From NCBI GenBank assembly GCA_025457845.1, contig JALOTO010000021.1, positions 1-15,754 of the forward strand: 15,754 bases of DNA, given 5' to 3'. Below, piece by piece: positions 1-6,450 of the stretch (position 1 is its first letter; each line of letters opens with the position of its first letter). Made by a program: the position numbers and the translations under genes. The notes below the pieces were generated by a model, which worked only from the letters and a program-made list of their open reading frames with translations, was not told the origin of the DNA and made no database searches. The DNA is from Thermoplasmata archaeon. Its GTDB lineage: Archaea > Thermoplasmatota > Thermoplasmata > UBA10834.

Positions 1-112
1 GTTCAAGGTCATCGTGACTTATCATCCAGCAGGCGTCATCTACGACCGCGGGGCGCTCCCGCGCTTCAGGGAGGACGTCAGGGCCGGGCTGGAGAAGGCC
101 GGGCTCACCTAG
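1..112 (+). CDS. Uracil-DNA glycosylase, family-4 type, C-terminal end (partial)
   Basis: Only the last 36 codons are present; the gene runs off the left edge and ends at TAG 110-112, with the first whole codon at base 2. The translation begins FKVIVTYHPAGVIYD. A hydrophobic strand running into T-Y-H-P-A is the second active-site motif of family 4/5 uracil-DNA glycosylases, where the His contacts the uracil and the DNA. The family's full length is about 190-220 residues, so this is the final sixth. These enzymes remove uracil (deaminated cytosine) from DNA as the first step of base excision repair, and the thermophilic and archaeal ones usually carry a 4Fe-4S cluster whose Cys ligands would lie upstream of the window. 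Only 9 nt separate it from the next gene, so the two are probably co-transcribed. The assignment rests on one short motif. Confidence 0.7.
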   Translation, partial: FKVIVTYHPAGVIYDRGALPRFREDVRAGLEKAGLT

Positions 113-121
113 GGTGCAACC

Positions 122-1981
122 ATGTCACCTGTCAGGACCTTGGTGGCGGCATTGGCCGTCCTGGCTCTGTCCTCGGCGCCCCATGGGGCGACCGATACCG
201 CGCAGACGGTCGCACTGCAGGACGAGACTTGGACCATCATGGCGTACATGGCGGCCGACGCCTACCCCGAGCTGTACTGGGAGGCGGACATCAACGAGAT
301 GGAGTCCGCGGACCTGCCTGACTCGGTCCACGTGGTCGCGCTCGTCGACCCTCTCGGGACGGGCGACTCGAGGATCTACGAGATAGACCACGACCCGGAA
401 TACCTCGACCCCGCGATAATCTCCCCGGAGATTGACGATGGGGGACAGGTGATAGTCGGCGACGAGGTGAACACCGGCTCCCCCGACACCATCACCTCAT
501 TCATCGAGTTCGCGGTCGCCGAATACCCTGCCGACCGGTATGCCCTGGTCCTATGGGGCCACGGCGGCGGCTGGATGGGCCTCTGCCCCGACGGCGCGGA
601 CATCCTGACGCTTCCCGAGCTGAGGTCCGCCCTCGAGGAGGCCGAGACTACCACCGGTGCTGGCATCGACCTGCTCGCGGTGGACGCATGCGTCGAAGGC
701 ACACTCGAGACCGTCTACGAACTGAGGGACTGCGCGGACTTCTTCGTCGCCAGCGAGAAGACCGTCCCGGGCGAGGGCTACCCCTACGACCTCGTCCTCG
801 GGGACCTGGCTGACGAGCCATACATGACCCCTTATGAGCTCGGGGCGACCATCGTCGACAGGTTCGTCGAGTGGGCCGCATACGGGTCCGACTACTGCGA
901 GACCATGACCATGTACGACCTGTCGCGGGTGGATGGATTCATGAATGCGCTGGATGCGCTCGCGACAGAGTGCGTGAAGTTCAACGGGCTGTTCGACGAG
1001 GAGCTGTACGGTGCCCTATGGGACTCTGAGAGCTACGAGGACCCGGACAGCGTCGACCTCGGCGACCTCCTCCGCGAGCTCGCACGGGACGACCTGCCCA
1101 TCGAGCTCCGCTACTCCGCGTTCGAGGCGTTCATGGCGTACTCCGGGGTGATAGGGAGGTTCGAGACATCTGTCCTCGCCTACCCCGAGGACGGCATCAC
1201 CATAGACGACGCGACGGGGATGGTCGCGTACATACCAGGCAACTACTCCTACCCGGAATACGACGACATCCTCATCACGGGGACCTCGTGGCCGGGCATG
1301 GCCCGGGCGCTCTGGGACGACCTCGACCCCGTCCAGCCGGGCGAGGACCTGGTCCTCGACGCGATCGACTCAGATGACGACGGGTGGGACGACGGAGTGG
1401 TGTCTTCGTGGTCGGAGGGCTCGGACGCGACGGATCTCTGGGTCTTCAGGGAGGACTACGCGGGCCTGTCCTTCGCGGGGCATGTCGCCGCCGATGGCGC
1501 TCAGGCCGAGATCGATGGCCTGCACGGGCTCACCATAGTGTCCGTGAGCTCTCTGGACGCCGCGGGCGTGGCGACCGGCCACGAGGAGGTCTCCATGGAG
1601 TTCGCATGGGAGGCCGTGATCGAGGTCGACGTTCCGTCCGGTGCGGCGACGGACGGACTGGTCGCTTACGCCGTGCTCGACGACGGCGCGGAGGTCGCGG
1701 CCGACGAGAACGCACCGCTCACCATCACACTAGGCATACCGGACGACGTCAACTACGGCCAGATGGTCCGGGTCGAGCTGCGCGACGGAGAGGGCGAGGT
1801 CGTCGGGTGGAGCTTCGCCGTGGTCGCATCGGACCTTACGACCTGCGAGGTGGTCGTCGTCACCGGCGAGGACGCTGACGACGGGCCAGCGACCTACGAG
1901 GTGATCCTCGCTGCGGCCGCGTGGGCCGCGGCGTCTGTCCTGGTCGCATACGCGCTGATACGGTGGAGAAGGGGTGGCTAG
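122..1981 (+). CDS. Secreted, membrane-anchored clostripain-type (C11) cysteine protease
   Basis: A 619-residue protein. Residues 1-28 look like a Sec signal peptide (Arg at 5, hydrophobic LVAALAVLALSS core, small residues at 20-25). The peptidase domain covers roughly 34-400. It holds the clostripain-family His in WGHGGG (His147) and the Cys in LLAVDAC (Cys190), followed by SEKTVPGEGYPY, the usual substrate-pocket segment. At 416-425 an acidic DSDDDGWDDG stretch resembles a calcium-binding loop. Residues 430-590 look like beta-sandwich repeats. The C-terminus has one hydrophobic helix (about 594-613) then RWRRGG, so the enzyme is probably held on the outer face of the membrane. C11 enzymes typically cleave after Arg or Lys; specificity here is not visible. 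ATG 122 follows a GGGTG ribosome site at 112-116. The protein is acidic, as expected for an extracellular archaeal protein. Its stop overlaps the stop of the convergent glycosyltransferase. Confidence 0.85.
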   Translation: MSPVRTLVAALAVLALSSAPHGATDTAQTVALQDETWTIMAYMAADAYPELYWEADINEMESADLPDSVHVVALVDPLGTGDSRIYEIDHDPEYLDPAIISPEIDDGGQVIVGDEVNTGSPDTITSFIEFAVAEYPADRYALVLWGHGGGWMGLCPDGADILTLPELRSALEEAETTTGAGIDLLAVDACVEGTLETVYELRDCADFFVASEKTVPGEGYPYDLVLGDLADEPYMTPYELGATIVDRFVEWAAYGSDYCETMTMYDLSRVDGFMNALDALATECVKFNGLFDEELYGALWDSESYEDPDSVDLGDLLRELARDDLPIELRYSAFEAFMAYSGVIGRFETSVLAYPEDGITIDDATGMVAYIPGNYSYPEYDDILITGTSWPGMARALWDDLDPVQPGEDLVLDAIDSDDDGWDDGVVSSWSEGSDATDLWVFREDYAGLSFAGHVAADGAQAEIDGLHGLTIVSVSSLDAAGVATGHEEVSMEFAWEAVIEVDVPSGAATDGLVAYAVLDDGAEVAADENAPLTITLGIPDDVNYGQMVRVELRDGEGEVVGWSFAVVASDLTTCEVVVVTGEDADDGPATYEVILAAAAWAAASVLVAYALIRWRRGG

Positions 1982-2655
1982 AACCGCTTCTCCAGCAGGA
2001 ACCTCAGGTTCCCCATCCCGTCCTTCCAGCTCTGCAGCTTGACCTCGCCCATCCTCGGGCGATAGGAGATGGGGACCTCGATCGCCCTGCACTTCGCGAA
2101 GGCCTCGATCTTGATCTCCTCCGACATGGCCATCGCATCGCTGGAGAGGACCAGCTTCGGGAGTATCTCCTTCCTGAAGACCCACATGCCGCTCTGCGAG
2201 TCCTTCACCTTGACCCTGAAGAGCACGCGCATGGCCATCGACAGCACACGGTTCCCGAACCTGTGCTTGGCGCTCATTGCGCCCTTCTGCATGTTGGCGA
2301 ACCTGTCGGTCGTGATGAAGTCGAGGTCGTCCCTCTCCAGCCTGTCCGCGAGCGACGGGATGTCCGATGCCGGGTATGTCAGGTCCGCGTCCAGCGTTGC
2401 GATGATGTCGCCAGTCGCCCTCTCGAATCCGGTCTTGTAGGCCCTGCCGTAGCCGCGCCTCGGCTCCTCGATGACGACGGCGCCGTGCCCCTTGGCGATC
2501 TCCCTGGTCAGGTCCTTGGAGTCCGTGTCGACGACCAGCATCTCGTAGGGGCGGGTCCCTTCCAGGGCCTGCTTGACCTCGTTCAGGACGAGGCCGATCC
2601 CTCGCTCCTCGTTCATTGTCGGGATGATGACTGAGATCTTGTGGGTTCCAGCCAT
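1978..2655 (-). CDS. Family 2 glycosyltransferase, dolichyl-phosphate hexose synthase-like
   Basis: A 225-residue soluble GT-A protein. The N-terminal strand KISVIIPTMNEERGI, the RRGYGRAYKTGFERATGD segment at 66-83 and the D89-A90-D91 (TLDADLTYP) metal/nucleotide site are characteristic of the DPM/DPG synthase branch of family 2, which moves a sugar from a nucleotide donor to dolichyl phosphate. QSGMWVFRKEI around 155 matches the branch's conserved acceptor-side loop. There is no C-terminal membrane domain, unlike the longer DPM synthases with two to four helices, so membrane binding would be peripheral. The start at 2655 is supported by GGTGAG (2664 down to 2659), whose TGA is also the stop of the upstream gene, so the two are translationally coupled. 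It is the last gene of the minus-strand glycosylation set. Donor sugar and acceptor cannot be read from the sequence. Confidence 0.85.
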   Translation of the reverse strand: MAGTHKISVIIPTMNEERGIGLVLNEVKQALEGTRPYEMLVVDTDSKDLTREIAKGHGAVVIEEPRRGYGRAYKTGFERATGDIIATLDADLTYPASDIPSLADRLERDDLDFITTDRFANMQKGAMSAKHRFGNRVLSMAMRVLFRVKVKDSQSGMWVFRKEILPKLVLSSDAMAMSEEIKIEAFAKCRAIEVPISYRPRMGEVKLQSWKDGMGNLRFLLEKRF

Positions 2656-2658
2656 CGC

Positions 2659-3510
2659 TCACCTGCCAGGGTAGACGAATTTGAACGGTTTCCTCTTCCT
2701 CTTGACGGGTTCGCCCCTGTCGCCGATGAGCTCCTCGGGGATCTTCTCGAAGAGCTTGCACGATACATAGCCGAGCAGGGCGACGGCGAGCCTCGCCATC
2801 GCCCACATGGACCTGCTCGTCTCGATGAGCCTCTGCGGCTTGTAGTTGGACCAGAGCCTCCCGTGCTTGACGGTCAGCTGCTTCCTTCCCCAGCCGTTCC
2901 AGAATGCCTGCTTGAAGAACCCCTTGTAGCTGCCCTTGGTGCGGTGGTAGACTATGGCGTCCTGGTTGTAGGTCATGGTGTATCCGCGGTCGACCGCCCG
3001 GAGGTTGATGTCTATGTCCTCCGCGGTGACGAACCATGGGTCGAACCCCCCGACATCGTCCAGGACCTCCTTCCTCCAGGCCATGCTCGCGCTCGGGAAG
3101 GAGATGTCGAACCCTCTGTGGTACAGCTCGACGCGCTCGAGGTCCTCCCACGCGTGGAAGCCGATGTTGATGGTCCTGCCGGCCACGATGTCGAACTGGA
3201 GGAGGGACCTCCTGAGCTCCTTGATCCAGAACGGGTTCGCGATGCAGTCGCCCCCGGTGGTCGCCACGGCGTCGCCGCTCGCCTGCTGTATCCCGAAGTT
3301 GGTGCTCTCGCCCCTGGTGCCAGGGCAGTGGAAGAACCTGATCTCAGGATGCTTCTTCATGTAGTTCTGGACGATCTCGACGGTGCCGTCGTTGCTCCCG
3401 GCGTCGACGACCACGATCTCCCAGGGCTTCTCCTGGATGACCAGGCTGTCGAGGAGGTCCCGCATGTGCCTCCTCTCGTTGAGGACGTTCAGGACTACGC
3501 TGATCTTCAT
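2659..3510 (-). CDS. Family 2 glycosyltransferase with altered DXD motif
   Basis: A 283-residue protein beginning KISVVLNVLNERRHM, with VVVDAGSNDGT at 33-43, the canonical GT-A nucleotide-binding opening of family 2. The catalytic-base motif is visible in TAEDIDINLR (Glu164-Asp165). The DXD site reads TTGGDCI (84-90): the second Asp (Asp88) is present but the position of the first is Gly86. Residues 235-255 (around MARLAVALLGYVSCKLF) could be a membrane-contacting helix and are followed by a basic tail rich in Lys and Arg. It lies 53 nt downstream of the dehydrogenase and 3 nt before the second glycosyltransferase, all on the minus strand. A TATA-like ATAATAT lies 34-40 nt upstream, so it may have its own promoter. 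It likely acts on a lipid-linked or surface glycan; donor and linkage are unknown. Confidence 0.83.
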   Translation of the reverse strand: MKISVVLNVLNERRHMRDLLDSLVIQEKPWEIVVVDAGSNDGTVEIVQNYMKKHPEIRFFHCPGTRGESTNFGIQQASGDAVATTGGDCIANPFWIKELRRSLLQFDIVAGRTINIGFHAWEDLERVELYHRGFDISFPSASMAWRKEVLDDVGGFDPWFVTAEDIDINLRAVDRGYTMTYNQDAIVYHRTKGSYKGFFKQAFWNGWGRKQLTVKHGRLWSNYKPQRLIETSRSMWAMARLAVALLGYVSCKLFEKIPEELIGDRGEPVKRKRKPFKFVYPGR

Positions 3511-3543
3511 TCTAACGCAGTTCCCTCAGAAACGGTTTTACAC

Positions 3544-3550
3544 ATATTAT
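3544..3550 (-). promoter_or_regulatory. Possible TATA element for the glycosyltransferase pair
   Basis: On the minus strand an A/T run reads ATAATAT in an otherwise GC-rich neighbourhood, centred 37 nt before the ATG at 3510. An archaeal start site about 25 nt downstream would give a leader of roughly 10 nt carrying GAGGGA (3527 down to 3522). There is no clear BRE, and read-through from the dehydrogenase gene 14 nt upstream is equally possible. Confidence 0.35.
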
Positions 3551-3563
3551 GGTTTCCAGGCCG

Positions 3564-4895
3564 CTATCTGCGGCCTCTCCTGCTGGCTGGCCCGTACCCG
3601 ATCCCCAGGTACTTGGCCCCGGCCGCCTCCACCTTCGCCGGGTCGAGGCATCTCCTTCCGTCGACCACTATGGGCGCCCTCATGGCCGAGAACTCCTTCC
3701 TCCCGAGACCCTTGAACTCCGCCCAGTCCGCCTGGACGATGCATCCGTCCGCCCCCTTCAGGCACTCGGCGGCAGATGAGGCGTACTCGATGGTCGGCAT
3801 CAGGCGGATGAAGTTGGGCGTCGCCATCGGGTCGAACGCCACGACGCGCGCTCCCTTGGCGAGGAGCGATTCGATGAGCGGGACCGCGCGCGTCTCCCTC
3901 GTGTCGTCCACCCCTCCCTTGAAGGCAAGGCCGAGGACCGCTATCCGCTTCCCCCTGACTGGACCGGCCTCGTCCTCCAGCATCCTGATGGCCTCTCCTG
4001 GCTGCGCCTCGTTTATCGCGTCGAGCGCCGCGAGGAGCCGCGGCCTGTACCCCGCCTTCGTCGCCCTCTCCTTGAGGGCCTTCACGTCCTTCGGGAGGCA
4101 GCTCCCGCCGTAGCCCAGCCCAGGCTTGAGGAAGAGCTTGCCTATCCGCGGGTCGAGCCCGGCCGCCCTCAGGACCGGCTCGGAGTCGATCCCGAAGAGG
4201 TAGCATAGGTTGGCGATCTCGTTCGCGTAGGAGATCTTGGTCGCCAGGAACGTGTTGGATGCGTACTTGATCATCTCGGCGGACGTGAGATCCGTCCTGA
4301 TCTTCTCCGCCTTGATCGGAGCATGGAGCTTGATGAGCAGGTCGCCTGACCTCTTGTCGATCGAGCCCACGACGACCCTCGACGGCTCGAGGCTGTCCTT
4401 GAGGGCGCTTCCCTCCTGGAGGAACTCCGGGTTCATGCACAGGCCGAACCCCGCGCCTACCTTCTTGCCGGAGTGGCGTTCAAGCAACGGCAGGACGATC
4501 GTCTCGGTCGTCCCTGGGACGACCGTGCTCTTCATCACGACGACCTTGTAGCCCGCTGTGCCGCGGAGCGCCCGGCCGACGTCCCTGCACGCCACCTTGA
4601 CTGGCCGGATGTCGATCCTGCCCGAAGGCAGCGGCGGGGTCTGAGCGCAGATGAACACCATGGAGGCGTCTCTCACGCCCTCCGATGCATGGGTCGTGGC
4701 GGTGAGCTTCCCGCGCTTGACAAGCTTGGCGAGCTCCTTCTCGAGAGGGGGTTCGTAGAAAGGGGACTTCGCGGAATTGACCGTCCTGACCCTCGATTCG
4801 ACGACGTCCACCACTATGACCTCGTGGCCGAGCCTCCCGAATGTGACGGCCGTCGCGAGGCCGACGTAACCCGCGCCGATCACGCAGAGCTTCAT
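3564..4895 (-). CDS. ugd: UDP-glucose/UDP-sugar 6-dehydrogenase (Ugd type)
   Basis: A 443-residue NAD-dependent nucleotide-sugar 6-dehydrogenase that oxidises C6 of a UDP-hexose to the carboxylate in two steps. The Rossmann motif GAGYVG is at 7-12, MNPEFLQEGSA at 154-164 includes the general-acid Glu, Lys210 lies in EMIKYASN, and the catalytic Cys266 lies in GLGYGGSCLPKD. The GGSC-x-PKD form is the Ugd (UDP-glucose) version; WbpA/WecC (UDP-HexNAc) enzymes usually carry GGHCIPxDP, so UDP-glucose is the likeliest substrate. A second Rossmann half follows (AVLGLAFKGGVDDTRE, about 345). The frame stays open 97 codons further upstream, but that stretch is unlike the family and the MKLCVIGAGYVG start sits a promoter's distance from a TATA element, so 4895 is chosen. 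It is divergent from galU, the gene expected to supply UDP-glucose. Confidence 0.9.
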   Translation of the reverse strand: MKLCVIGAGYVGLATAVTFGRLGHEVIVVDVVESRVRTVNSAKSPFYEPPLEKELAKLVKRGKLTATTHASEGVRDASMVFICAQTPPLPSGRIDIRPVKVACRDVGRALRGTAGYKVVVMKSTVVPGTTETIVLPLLERHSGKKVGAGFGLCMNPEFLQEGSALKDSLEPSRVVVGSIDKRSGDLLIKLHAPIKAEKIRTDLTSAEMIKYASNTFLATKISYANEIANLCYLFGIDSEPVLRAAGLDPRIGKLFLKPGLGYGGSCLPKDVKALKERATKAGYRPRLLAALDAINEAQPGEAIRMLEDEAGPVRGKRIAVLGLAFKGGVDDTRETRAVPLIESLLAKGARVVAFDPMATPNFIRLMPTIEYASSAAECLKGADGCIVQADWAEFKGLGRKEFSAMRAPIVVDGRRCLDPAKVEAAGAKYLGIGYGPASRRGRR

Positions 4896-4918
4896 GGCCT
4901 CTCGAACCGGCCGAGGGC

Positions 4919-4936
4919 GTAATGAACCTTTTGCTG
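4919..4936 (-). promoter_or_regulatory. BRE/TATA promoter of the UDP-sugar dehydrogenase
   Basis: The minus strand reads CAGCAAAAGGTTCATTAC: a purine-rich BRE (GCAAAAGG) then a TATA-like TTCATTA. Its centre, about 4924, lies 29 nt before the ATG at 4895, so the transcript would be nearly leaderless. The GCaAAGGTT core recurs upstream of the SmAP gene and of the final nucleotidyltransferase, which supports it as the local promoter consensus. Confidence 0.55.
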
Positions 4937-4952
4937 GGACGGCCAGTCCCAG
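4934..4952. promoter_or_regulatory. Inverted repeat between divergent promoters (candidate operator)
   Basis: CTGGGAC (4934-4940) and GTCCCAG (4946-4952) are a perfect 7-bp inverted repeat separated by GGCCA. The centre at 4943 is almost equidistant from the two divergent TATA centres (about 4924 minus strand, about 4962 plus strand), and the arms touch both BREs. The location suits a dimeric regulator acting on both ugd and galU. This is inference from symmetry and position only. Confidence 0.45.
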
Positions 4953-4965
4953 GAAAGCATTATAT
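4951..4965 (+). promoter_or_regulatory. BRE/TATA promoter of galU
   Basis: AGGAAAG (BRE-like) is followed by CATTATAT. The TATA centre near 4962 is 28 nt before the ATG at 4990, which predicts a leaderless mRNA and decides that start over the in-frame upstream ATG at 4894. Confidence 0.65.
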
Positions 4966-4989
4966 CCGCTCCAGCCGTTCATTCGGCCG

Positions 4990-5844
4990 ATGAAGGTCGT
5001 CATCCCCGCCGCGGGCCTGGGGACCAGGTTCCTGCCCGCGACCAAGGCGCAGCCGAAGGAGATGCTCCCGGTCGTCGACAAGCCCGCGATCCAGTACGTC
5101 GTAGAGGAGGCCGTCGAGGCCGGCATGACCGACATCATCATCATAACAGGCAGGGGCAAGAGAGCGATAGAGGACCACTTCGACAAGTCCTACGAGCTCG
5201 AGCACAAGCTCCGCGAGTCGGGGAACAGGGAGGCCCTGGAGGAGGTCCAGAGGATCGCCTCCATGGCTGACATCTTCTACATCCGCCAGAAGGAGCAGCT
5301 CGGCCTCGGCCACGCAATCCTTTGCGCCAAGAAGCACGTGGGGAAGGAACCCTTCGCAGTCATGCTCGGCGACGACATTGTGGTCAACGACCACCCCTGC
5401 ATAGGTCAGCTCGTCGAGGTGCACGAGCAGTACAAGGCATCCGTCGTCGGGGTCGAGCGGGTCCCGAAGGCGCTCGTCTCCAGGTACGGAGTCATAAGCG
5501 GCAAGAAGGTCAAGGATGGGGTCTACAAGGTCGACGACCTCGTCGAGAAGCCGTCCCCCGAGGAGGCGCCCTCCGACATGGCCATCATCGGGCGCTATGT
5601 CTTCGAGCCCGACATATTCTCGTTCCTCGAGAAGATCGGCCCAGGGAAGGGCGGGGAGTACCAGCTCACGGATGCGATGAGGCTCATGTGCAGGAAGAAG
5701 GGCCTGTACGGGTTCAGGTTCTCAGGGCGCAGGTTCGACATCGGGAGCAAGGCGGATTGGATACGCGCCACCGTGGAACTGAGCCGCGAGAGGCACGACC
5801 TGGGCGACGACCTCAGGGACCTCCGCGGAAGGAAGGCCAGATAG
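4990..5844 (+). CDS. galU: UTP-glucose-1-phosphate uridylyltransferase (GalU type)
   Basis: A 284-residue enzyme joining UTP and glucose-1-phosphate to give UDP-glucose and pyrophosphate. The nucleotide-binding loop AAGLGTRFLPATKAQPKEML (7-26) is the GalU signature, with Lys23 in the PKEMLP motif. KEQLGLGHAI at 101-110, the metal-site Asp pair in MLGDDIV (128-129), VEKP at 185-188, GEYQLTDA at 222-229 and FDIGSK at 249-254 follow in the usual order. The length is normal for the bacterial/archaeal family (about 280-300). An in-frame ATG 96 nt upstream would add 32 residues of non-family sequence and is not used; the TATA position supports 4990. It is divergent from the UDP-sugar dehydrogenase, so the pair can convert glucose-1-phosphate to UDP-glucuronate. 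It lies just upstream of the amino-sugar module, which appears to have its own promoter. Confidence 0.92.
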   Translation: MKVVIPAAGLGTRFLPATKAQPKEMLPVVDKPAIQYVVEEAVEAGMTDIIIITGRGKRAIEDHFDKSYELEHKLRESGNREALEEVQRIASMADIFYIRQKEQLGLGHAILCAKKHVGKEPFAVMLGDDIVVNDHPCIGQLVEVHEQYKASVVGVERVPKALVSRYGVISGKKVKDGVYKVDDLVEKPSPEEAPSDMAIIGRYVFEPDIFSFLEKIGPGKGGEYQLTDAMRLMCRKKGLYGFRFSGRRFDIGSKADWIRATVELSRERHDLGDDLRDLRGRKAR

Positions 5845-5889
5845 GCCCGGTCCGACGAATCTCGTGAACCCCTTTTGAGCTATGTCCAC

Positions 5890-5901
5890 AACATATTATA
5901 G
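5890..5901 (+). promoter_or_regulatory. TATA promoter of the amino-uronate sugar module
   Basis: ACATATTATAG is an A/T island centred near 5896. A start about 25 nt downstream (about 5921) would leave a leader of roughly 22 nt before ATG 5944, containing AGGTTGG. Two similar strings flank it: GGTCCGACGAATC (5849-5861) and GGTCCCGATTC (5905-5915). These may be chance. Confidence 0.55.
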
Positions 5902-5943
5902 TCCGGTCCCGATTCCACTTTCAGGTTGGTTCCGTTGAAGCTG

Positions 5944-6450
5944 ATGGCTCAGTACTACAAGATAGACGACGTGGACATCGGCGAGGACACCATAGTCCGC
6001 GACTTCGTCAACCTGTACGGCTGCCGGATAGGCAAGGGCTGCAGGATCGCCGCCTACGCCGAGATACAGCGCGGCGTGACCATCGGAGACAGGTGCAAGG
6101 TCGAGGCGTTCGCTTTCATTCCGTCCGGAGTGAAGATCGAGGACGAGGTCTTCATCGGACCCCATGCATGTTTCACCAACGACCGCGTGCCCAAGGCGGT
6201 AGGCGACTGGGAGGTCACGCCCACCCTCGTGAAGAAGGGCGCATCCGTTGGCGCCAACGCGACCATCGTCTGCGGCGTGACCATCGGGGAGAACGCCCTG
6301 GTCGGTGCGGGCTCCGTCGTGACGAAGGATGTGCCGGCCAACACCGTCGTCGCCGGCAATCCTGCGAGAATTATAAAAAAGACACAATCAAAAAAGACTG
6401 CGCAGAGGAAACCTGTGAAGAAGAAGAACACCAGGAGGGGAAAGAGATGA
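5944..6450 (+). CDS. Left-handed beta-helix N-acetyltransferase, WlbB/WbpD-like
   Basis: A 168-residue acyltransferase of the hexapeptide-repeat superfamily. Residues 11-140 are imperfect [LIV]-G-x4 turns (CRIGKGCRI, VTIGDRCKV, VFIGPHACF, ASVGANATI, VTIGENALVGAGSVV), giving a trimeric beta-helix that binds acetyl-CoA. The loop VFIGPHACFTNDRVP (69-83), the segment CGVTIGENALVGAGSVVTKDV and the ending AGNPARII match WlbB/WbpD, which acetylates the C3 amine of a UDP-2-acetamido-3-amino-uronate. After residue 144 a 24-residue tail has 13 Lys/Arg, which the family normally lacks. ATG 5944 is preferred; an in-frame TTG at 5926 would add six residues. Its TGA overlaps the ATG of the aminotransferase (ATGA), so the two are coupled. 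Other sugar O- or N-acetyltransferases share this fold, but the neighbours favour the WlbB role. Confidence 0.82.
   Translation: MAQYYKIDDVDIGEDTIVRDFVNLYGCRIGKGCRIAAYAEIQRGVTIGDRCKVEAFAFIPSGVKIEDEVFIGPHACFTNDRVPKAVGDWEVTPTLVKKGASVGANATIVCGVTIGENALVGAGSVVTKDVPANTVVAGNPARIIKKTQSKKTAQRKPVKKKNTRRGKR
6434..6440 (+). promoter_or_regulatory. Strong ribosome-binding site for the aminotransferase
   Basis: GGAGGGG ends 6 nt before ATG 6447 and lies inside the 3' end of the acetyltransferase gene. It fixes the aminotransferase start; the frame remains open much further upstream, but only as a shadow of the preceding gene. Confidence 0.75.

Noticed and set aside
2641..4113. A 490-codon plus-strand open frame opposite the glycosyltransferase and dehydrogenase
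   Set aside because: It spans two real minus-strand genes and their gap and encodes nothing recognisable; a shadow of codon bias.
4896..5186. 97-residue N-terminal extension of the UDP-sugar dehydrogenase
   Set aside because: The extension overlaps galU on the other strand and both promoters, and family members start at the Rossmann MKLCVIGAGYVG.
5870..5878. Transcription terminator after galU (CCTTTTGA)
   Set aside because: Only four T residues and no supporting context; archaeal terminators normally show longer or repeated T runs.
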